From Mycobacterium sp. AT1 (GTDB lineage Bacteria; Actinomycetota; Actinomycetes; Mycobacteriales; Mycobacteriaceae): a DNA stretch of 64,000 nucleotides. Each line of letters opens with the position of its first letter. Position 1 is the first letter of the stretch. This document shows, one piece after another, positions 58,768 through 64,000 of the stretch. Location of the stretch: NCBI RefSeq assembly GCF_002043095.1, contig NZ_MVOC01000048.1, positions 123,885-187,884 of the forward strand, in the 5' to 3' direction. A model generated the notes under the pieces. The model saw nothing but the letters and a program-made list of their open reading frames with translations, made no database searches and was not told where the DNA came from. The position numbers and the translations under genes were made by a program.

Positions 58768-59820
58768 GTGACGAAGACGCCCCGGTCCGCCTTTGGAGCT
58801 CAATTCGTCGGTGCGGCAGGTTTTCTCAACTCCTCGACCTACGGGCTGCCGCCCACCTTCATGTTCGACGGTCTCGCCGAGCGCATGGGGGAGTGGCAGT
58901 CCGGCATCATGGACGTCCCCTCGTTCGACCAGTCGGTCGACCGTGGGCGCGCCGCGTATGCGGAGCTCGTCGGGGTGGCCGTCGACTCGGTGACGATGGG
59001 GGGCAGCGTGTCGGCCCTGCTGGGTCTCGTCGCGTCGGCCGTTCCCGACGGAGCCAGGGTGGCCACGCTGACTGGCGAATTCACCAGCACCACCTTTCCC
59101 TTCGCCGCTCAGGCGGTCCGCGGCGTGACCGTCACCGAGTTGCCGGCCGACGAGCTGATCGCCACTGCTACGGACTACGACGTGGTGACGGTGAGCTTGG
59201 TGCAGTCGGCCACCGGTGAGGTGCTCGACGTCGACGGATTGCGGGCGGCGGTGGCGGGCACCGGCACCGTGACCGTGCTCGACGCGACCCAGGCGGTCGG
59301 CTGGAAGGTGCTCGACCTCGGCTGGGCCGACGTCACCGTCGCCGCGGTGTACAAGTGGCTGCTCGCGCCTCGGGGTACGGCCTGGATGTCGTTGAGCGAC
59401 AGGGTCTCTGCGCGCATGACGCCGCACCTTGCCAACTGGTACGCCTGCGAGCAGCCGTGGTCGTCGATCTACGGCCTGCCGCTGCGGCTGGCCTCGGACG
59501 CCCGCCGGTTCGACACCTCACCCGCGTGGTTCGGCGTGTTCGGGGCGGGCTTGACCATGCCGTGGTTGGCATCGCTGGATCGCCACGACGTCGAGGCGCA
59601 CTGTCTGGGGCTGGCCACCCGGCTGCGCGCCGAGTTCGACCTACCGAGGGTCGACTCCGCGATCGTGTCGCTGCCGTTCCCCGACGCGGCGTCGGCAGCG
59701 GAGCGGATGACGGCGGCCGGTATCCGGGCGTCGGTCAGGGCCGGCGCGGTGCGGGTCGCCTTCCACCTCTACAACACCGAGGACGACCTTCAGCTGCTCC
59801 TCGACGCGCTGGCCGGATAA
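58768..59820 (+). CDS. Aminotransferase class V-fold PLP enzyme
   Basis: 350 aa. Fold type I landmarks: MGGSVSALLGLVASAVPDG, LDATQAVGWKVLDLGWADV with the PLP-binding Asp and the Schiff-base K196 in AAVYKWLLAPRGTAW. Closest in style to cysteine desulfurase-like or kynureninase-like class V enzymes; no active-site Cys loop for desulfuration is seen, so the reaction is open. GTG at 58768. Convergent with the next gene, 7 bp apart. Confidence 0.87.
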   Translation: MTKTPRSAFGAQFVGAAGFLNSSTYGLPPTFMFDGLAERMGEWQSGIMDVPSFDQSVDRGRAAYAELVGVAVDSVTMGGSVSALLGLVASAVPDGARVATLTGEFTSTTFPFAAQAVRGVTVTELPADELIATATDYDVVTVSLVQSATGEVLDVDGLRAAVAGTGTVTVLDATQAVGWKVLDLGWADVTVAAVYKWLLAPRGTAWMSLSDRVSARMTPHLANWYACEQPWSSIYGLPLRLASDARRFDTSPAWFGVFGAGLTMPWLASLDRHDVEAHCLGLATRLRAEFDLPRVDSAIVSLPFPDAASAAERMTAAGIRASVRAGAVRVAFHLYNTEDDLQLLLDALAG

Positions 59821-59827
59821 GCGCGAA

Positions 59828-60475
59828 CTACCCGTCGAGCTCTCCGGCGATCCCGCGCTCGATGCCGACCCGCGTGGTGGGCGGCAGCACGACCAGTCCG
59901 TCGAGCTCCTTGCCCGCCAGTTCGTAGGCCTGCTCGCGCTCGTGCTGTGTTGCCGCGGTGTCCGACGCGACGCTCAGCAGGCTGCGGGCGCGGGCGATCC
60001 GCTGTTGCTGCTCGGCGGTGAAGTCGCTGCGGCGCCGGCGGACGGCCTCGGTCTCGGCCGCGTCGAAGGCCGTGGTGTAGTCCTCGACGGCCGCGAGGTA
60101 CTGGGCGGCCGCTTCGCGGTCGTCGACCAGATCCTCGGCCTTGCCGGGGCGCAACAGGTCGGCCCGCAGTTTGGCCTTGTGGAACTCCGTCGTCAGCGGT
60201 GCCCGCAGGTCGGTCATCAGCGGGAAGTCGAGCAGCTTGCCCGTGTCGAGCTCGTACTCCAGCCACCGCGTGTCGGTGCGCGCGTGTTCTTCCAGCGTGC
60301 GGGTGACGATGCGCCACAGTGCCGCCGGATTGGTCGGCGCGGGCTGCTCCTCCTGCGGGGCTGGTGCGGCCGAGGTCCCCTGCACCCGCTTCCATACGCT
60401 GATCCCCGCGAACACGACGCCGGCTACGGGGACGAGCATCAGCAGAAGCTCCGCCAACCGGAACACGATGCCCAT
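59828..60475 (-). CDS. Membrane-anchored hypothetical protein
   Basis: 215 aa. One N-terminal membrane helix (about 7-28), a Pro/Ala linker, then a charged, helical soluble domain (YLAAVEDYTTAFDAAETEAV, EQQQRIARARSLLSVA) resembling coiled-coil or TPR-like helices. No family recognised. ATG at 60475, 14 bp downstream of menA on the same strand, so co-transcribed with it. Confidence 0.72.
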   Translation of the reverse strand: MGIVFRLAELLLMLVPVAGVVFAGISVWKRVQGTSAAPAPQEEQPAPTNPAALWRIVTRTLEEHARTDTRWLEYELDTGKLLDFPLMTDLRAPLTTEFHKAKLRADLLRPGKAEDLVDDREAAAQYLAAVEDYTTAFDAAETEAVRRRRSDFTAEQQQRIARARSLLSVASDTAATQHEREQAYELAGKELDGLVVLPPTTRVGIERGIAGELDG

Positions 60476-60489
60476 GAAGCCAGGATGCC

Positions 60490-61389
60490 CTAGGACAGCG
60501 CCAAGGCGGTCGCGACGGCGATCGACCACACCAGCATCGTCAGGCCGGTGTCGCGCAGCACGGGGATCAGGTCCTTGCCGCCGAGGCCGGACCGCACGGG
60601 GGCGGCGGCCCGCACCGCCAGCGGCAGCGCCACCAGACCGACCGCGCACCACGGCGTCGCAAGCATCAGCACCAGCGTCAGCACGAAGGCCAGTGCGACG
60701 AGCACCTGGAACAGCAGCCGGGTGCGGCGGTCGCCGAGACGCACCGCCAGCGTGATCTTGCCCGAATCCGTGTCGGTCGGGATGTCACGGAGGTTGTTGG
60801 CAACCAGCACGGCCGACGACAGGGCGCCGGTCGCGACGGCGAGCGCGGCACCGACCCAGTCGACTCGACCCGCCTGGGTGAACTGCGTGCCGAGGACGGC
60901 GACCAGACCGAAGAACACGAACACCGCGATCTCGCCGAGGCCGATGTACCCGTAGGGCTTCGACCCTCCGGTGTACAGCCAGGCCCCCGCGATGCACACC
61001 GCGCCGACGGCGATCAGCCACGGTTGGCTGACCAGCGCCAGCGCCAGGCCCGCCGCGGCGCCGACGCCAAGGCTGAGCCCGGCTGCGATGGCGACGGCGC
61101 GGGGTGAGGCCAGCCGGGACCCGACCAGGCGCAGCGGCCCGGCGCGCACGTCGTCGGTGCCGCGGATGCCGTCGGAGTAGTCGTTGGCGTAGTTGACGCC
61201 AACGATCAACGCCAGCGACACCACCAACGCGAGAAGCGCCTTCCACCACACCGCGTCCCCGAGCCACGCCGCTGCTCCCGTGCCCGCGATGACCGGGGCG
61301 ACGGCGTTGGGCAACGTGCGTGGACGGGCGCCCTCGACCCACTGCGCAAGACTTGCCACGCCGGTCATCGTCGCATGGGTGGCGTTCAC
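60490..61389 (-). CDS. menA: 1,4-dihydroxy-2-naphthoate polyprenyltransferase
   Basis: 299 aa UbiA-family enzyme, eight to nine membrane helices. First Asp-rich motif NYANDYSDGIRGTDD (N66-D70...) and second DIPTDTDSGKITLAVRLGDR bind the prenyl diphosphate through Mg2+. Makes demethylmenaquinone. GTG at 61389 overlaps the stop of the upstream Emb-like gene, so translation is coupled. Confidence 0.95.
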   Translation of the reverse strand: MNATHATMTGVASLAQWVEGARPRTLPNAVAPVIAGTGAAAWLGDAVWWKALLALVVSLALIVGVNYANDYSDGIRGTDDVRAGPLRLVGSRLASPRAVAIAAGLSLGVGAAAGLALALVSQPWLIAVGAVCIAGAWLYTGGSKPYGYIGLGEIAVFVFFGLVAVLGTQFTQAGRVDWVGAALAVATGALSSAVLVANNLRDIPTDTDSGKITLAVRLGDRRTRLLFQVLVALAFVLTLVLMLATPWCAVGLVALPLAVRAAAPVRSGLGGKDLIPVLRDTGLTMLVWSIAVATALALS

Positions 61390-64000
61390 CGCTCGGGTGG
61401 CAGGTGCTCGACGCCGCCGATGCCCGGTACCAAGGTGCGGGTCACGGTCCTGCTGTAGGCGTCGCGCGCTTGTTCGTTGGGGATGTCGCCGGACAGCTTC
61501 ACGGCGCCCCAGTCGACGTCGGGCCGGCCGACGAGCCGGCTGGGAATCTCGTGCAGGGTGCCGAACACCGTCAGGGCGGCGAAGACCCCGCCGATGTCCC
61601 GGCGCCGGTCCTCGGTTAGGAACGGCCGCGGTGACTCGATCACCGCCAGCGGCGTCGTCGCCACGCCGGCCCGCACCGTCGCGATGTCGTGGACGCAGGG
61701 AAACAGAAACGCCATGGGCCAGCTGATCAGCACCGGCCCCTTGTCCGCCAGGAACTCGGTGAGCCTGATGGACGACCTCAGCCGGGGGCCGGTGAAGGCC
61801 AGCCAGCCGAGGGCGTCGGTCCGGCCGTCGACCGCGTGGATGCGCATCCGGTCCGCACCGGAGGGGATGACGGCGGCATCGACGCCAAGGGAGCGCCAGA
61901 GGGGGTGGGCCGGATCCTCGTCGGAGGCGGGCCGGTCGACGGGAGTGCGGTCACCGAGCGGGGCGACACCGCCGCCGTCGGCCCGGCCGAACTCGAAGGC
62001 CAACTGGTTGCCGCCGTCGGTACGACCCGCGACCGACACGGTGACTCCGCCGTTGGCGGGCTGCGGCGGGAGCACGAACCAAGGGCTCGTCATGCTGCCG
62101 GTCGCCTGGACGTCGGGAGCGTGGCTGCCCCAGAGGAACGTCGACGCTCCGGTGCCCGGTGGGTCCGGTGGCGGGGCGTCGGCCGGGTAGCCGGTTTGCC
62201 GGTCGAAGCCGGCCAGCTGCTCGCCGGCCTCACTCGACGGGGCCAGTCTCGGCCCGTCGGGCAGTACGTCGACGTCGTCGGCCAGGCCGCACACCCGGGT
62301 GCCCGCGACGCGGTCCAGGTTGATCTTCGCGAGCGAACCCTCGGGCCGTCGCAGCGGCGCGGCGACGAAGGAGCCCAGCAGCAGGACGAGCACGACGCCG
62401 ACGGCGGTCAGCGTCGTGACCGCGGGGCCGGCCGCCGGGGCCCGCGCGAGGCGGCGGCGGTAGAGCAGTACCGAGACCACGACGACCGCGGCGAGCCACG
62501 GCCACGGCTGGTTCAACGGAAGGCCAAGCGGCCGTGGTGGTTCCGACGGCCACGGCACGTCGTAGACCACGGGCAACCACCACGCGTTGGGCCCGTCGAG
62601 CGCCACCGCGGCGGCGCCGATCAGCAGCGCGGTGCCTGCGACGCCCACGACGGTGAGGTACCGGTTGGGAGTGCGGGCGCGGCGCGTCACCAGCACCACC
62701 CCCACCGTCAGCAGCGCCGCGATCGGCCCCGCCGCCGCCCCAAGGTGATAGGACCACTTCGAGGGCGACACCGCGAACAGCAGCAGCGCGACCACCGCCA
62801 CCGCGGCCATCCGCAGCGCCGCGCGACCGACGAAGTCACGGTGCGCCCGTGGCAACGCCAACAATCCGACGACGGGAATCATGGCCGCCGTCAACAGGAT
62901 TGGCATCCGCTTCGCGGCGCTGCCCTGCTGATCCGACCCCAGGAGGTAGCGGTACCGATCGGGTTCGTCCCACCACGGCAGCGCCGGGCCGAAGAAGGTA
63001 TGCCAGTCGCTCGCGATCAGCAGGGCGTCCCACGTCTGGTCGGCGAAGACGGCGGTGAGTCCAACGGCGGCGACGCAACTCAGCGCCGCGACGTGGGCGG
63101 CCAGCTGCCACCGGGTGGGCGAGGCGGCCCGCAGTGCCGCCAGCAGGCGGGGAGCGAACACCACGATGGGCGCCAGCACCAGGAGGCCGTTGGGGCTGAT
63201 GGGCACCGTCAGGCCGACGGTCAGCGCCAGCAGAGCCAGCTCGCGCGGGCCGCGCGCCCGCATCGCCAGCGACAGCGCCACTACGACCGCGAGCGCGACG
63301 TAGGACTCCGGCCGCGTGCCCAGGTTGAAGGGCAGCCAGGCGGCGAGCAGGCAGACCGCGGCGAGCGACCGCACCCGTCCCGTCGCCGCGCGGACCGGCA
63401 GCGCAGCGCCCAGCACGCCTCGGCTGAACACCAGCCACGTGGCCACGGCCAGCAGCGTGCTCGGAAGCCGCAGCCACAGGGGTGCAATGCTCACCACTGT
63501 CCACGGGGCGAGCAGTTCCTGGCTGAACGCGAACGGCACCTCGGCGGCGTTCCACCAGCGGTAGTAGTTCCCGGGGTTACCGGTCGCGGCGACGTTGCGC
63601 GCGATAGTCGACGCCCATCCGTCGTCGACGGCCAGCGGTCCGATCACCGCCCACGCCGCCAGCGTCGCGACGACGCCGACGTCGACCCACCACGACAGGC
63701 GCCACCGCAGGCGGCGGCCGGGGCGGGACGGCCGGACGAGCAGCACGAGGACGCCGACCACGGCCGCGAGCTGAACGCCGATCAGGCCGTACTTCAGCGC
63801 ACTCGGTGAGGTGCTGAACGGATCGGCGACCTCCATCGTCACGGCCAGCCCGGCCGCGTCGGCCGGGTCGAGATCGGTGTCGAAGCCGAACACCTGCGGA
63901 ACCGGCTCGCCGGGGAGGTCCGTGCGCCGTCCGTCCGGCGCGTCGACGCTGACTCCGTCGCGTCCCGCGGTCACCATCACGCGGCAGTCCGCCACCGTCG
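61386..64000 (-). CDS. Emb-family arabinosyltransferase (GT53), 5' end cut by window edge
   Basis: About 870 codons visible; the start lies beyond the right edge and about 180-200 N-terminal residues are missing by comparison with EmbA/B/C (near 1070-1100 aa). The GT-C catalytic loop reads PLAVDDGWASTIARNVAATG then NYYRWWNAAEVPF, closely following the DDG(Y) motif of EmbB/EmbC. About a dozen membrane helices follow, then an extracytoplasmic C-terminal carbohydrate-binding domain (STFLWGSHAPD, ADKGPVLISWPMAFLFPC). Expected to add arabinofuranose from decaprenyl-phospho-arabinose to wall polysaccharide. It sits outside the usual embCAB locus and is coupled to menA. Confidence 0.9.
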   Translation of the reverse strand, partial: TVADCRVMVTAGRDGVSVDAPDGRRTDLPGEPVPQVFGFDTDLDPADAAGLAVTMEVADPFSTSPSALKYGLIGVQLAAVVGVLVLLVRPSRPGRRLRWRLSWWVDVGVVATLAAWAVIGPLAVDDGWASTIARNVAATGNPGNYYRWWNAAEVPFAFSQELLAPWTVVSIAPLWLRLPSTLLAVATWLVFSRGVLGAALPVRAATGRVRSLAAVCLLAAWLPFNLGTRPESYVALAVVVALSLAMRARGPRELALLALTVGLTVPISPNGLLVLAPIVVFAPRLLAALRAASPTRWQLAAHVAALSCVAAVGLTAVFADQTWDALLIASDWHTFFGPALPWWDEPDRYRYLLGSDQQGSAAKRMPILLTAAMIPVVGLLALPRAHRDFVGRAALRMAAVAVVALLLFAVSPSKWSYHLGAAAGPIAALLTVGVVLVTRRARTPNRYLTVVGVAGTALLIGAAAVALDGPNAWWLPVVYDVPWPSEPPRPLGLPLNQPWPWLAAVVVVSVLLYRRRLARAPAAGPAVTTLTAVGVVLVLLLGSFVAAPLRRPEGSLAKINLDRVAGTRVCGLADDVDVLPDGPRLAPSSEAGEQLAGFDRQTGYPADAPPPDPPGTGASTFLWGSHAPDVQATGSMTSPWFVLPPQPANGGVTVSVAGRTDGGNQLAFEFGRADGGGVAPLGDRTPVDRPASDEDPAHPLWRSLGVDAAVIPSGADRMRIHAVDGRTDALGWLAFTGPRLRSSIRLTEFLADKGPVLISWPMAFLFPCVHDIATVRAGVATTPLAVIESPRPFLTEDRRRDIGGVFAALTVFGTLHEIPSRLVGRPDVDWGAVKLSGDIPNEQARDAYSRTVTRTLVPGIGGVEHLPPER

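Noticed and set aside
61689..63809. 706-codon plus-strand open frame inside the Emb-like gene
   Set aside because: Gln/Arg/His-rich shadow of the arabinosyltransferase gene.

Overview
The window is a high-GC actinobacterial chromosome segment from a fast-growing mycobacterium (Mycolicibacterium type). This rests on gene order: ramB-icl-fadB2, hbhA, mshA, senX3-regX3, proC, hemACDB and the ccdA-resB-ccsA block follow one another almost exactly as Rv0457c to Rv0534c do in M. tuberculosis. Rv numbers given below are from memory of that gene order, not from a search. Many genes have GTG or TTG starts, GTGA/ATGA stop-start overlaps and leaderless promoters (TANNNT 6-8 nt before the start codon), all typical of mycobacteria.

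Layout. 1-9200: start of an S9A peptidase, DUF779 protein, lpdC, ramB, thioesterase, isocitrate lyase and fadB2 (acetate / fatty-acid carbon metabolism), then a frameshifted DUF559 gene bracketed by palindromic repeats. 9200-20300: PPK2 and TetR regulator, DUF445 membrane protein, XRE regulator and hbhA, deoC, DUF2993 protein, nitrilase-family enzyme, methyltransferase, murB and an L,D-transpeptidase lipoprotein. 20300-27250: SDR enzyme, a polycysteine leader peptide ahead of a ROK regulator and mshA (mycothiol), ybjN-like gene, gpmA and senX3-regX3 (phosphate two-component system). 27250-30440: an accessory insert with a sugar epimerase, an RmlC-like epimerase, a WecG/TagA glycosyltransferase and a decayed stretch. 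30440-40800: Rv0495c-like protein, ppx, proC, excisionase-like HTH protein, ribosomal protein bS22, galE2-like, acyltransferase, HadA-like protein, SerB-like HAD phosphatase and a glutaredoxin-like protein. 40800-53100: hemA-hemC-hemD-hemB, small membrane proteins, MpaB-type oxygenase with TetR, PPOX protein, cytochrome P450 and hemL. 53100-64000: system II cytochrome c maturation (thioredoxin, ccdA, resB, ccsA), MinD-like ATPase, small membrane proteins, aminotransferase, menA, and an arabinosyltransferase of the Emb family cut by the right edge.

Most interesting points: (1) four dispersed 62-65 bp palindromic repeats of one family, two of them bracketing the DUF559 gene and one supplying its stop codon; (2) a 24-codon leaderless ORF with three consecutive cysteine codons in front of the ROK-mshA pair, a probable cysteine sensor ahead of a cysteine-consuming pathway; (3) a 53-bp insert between senX3 and regX3 that duplicates the first codons of regX3 and forms a stop-start coupled relay ORF; (4) an extra Emb-like arabinosyltransferase translationally coupled to menA; (5) palindromic operators ahead of ramB, icl and the XRE-hbhA pair. 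No tRNA, rRNA, CRISPR array, insertion sequence or prophage was seen.
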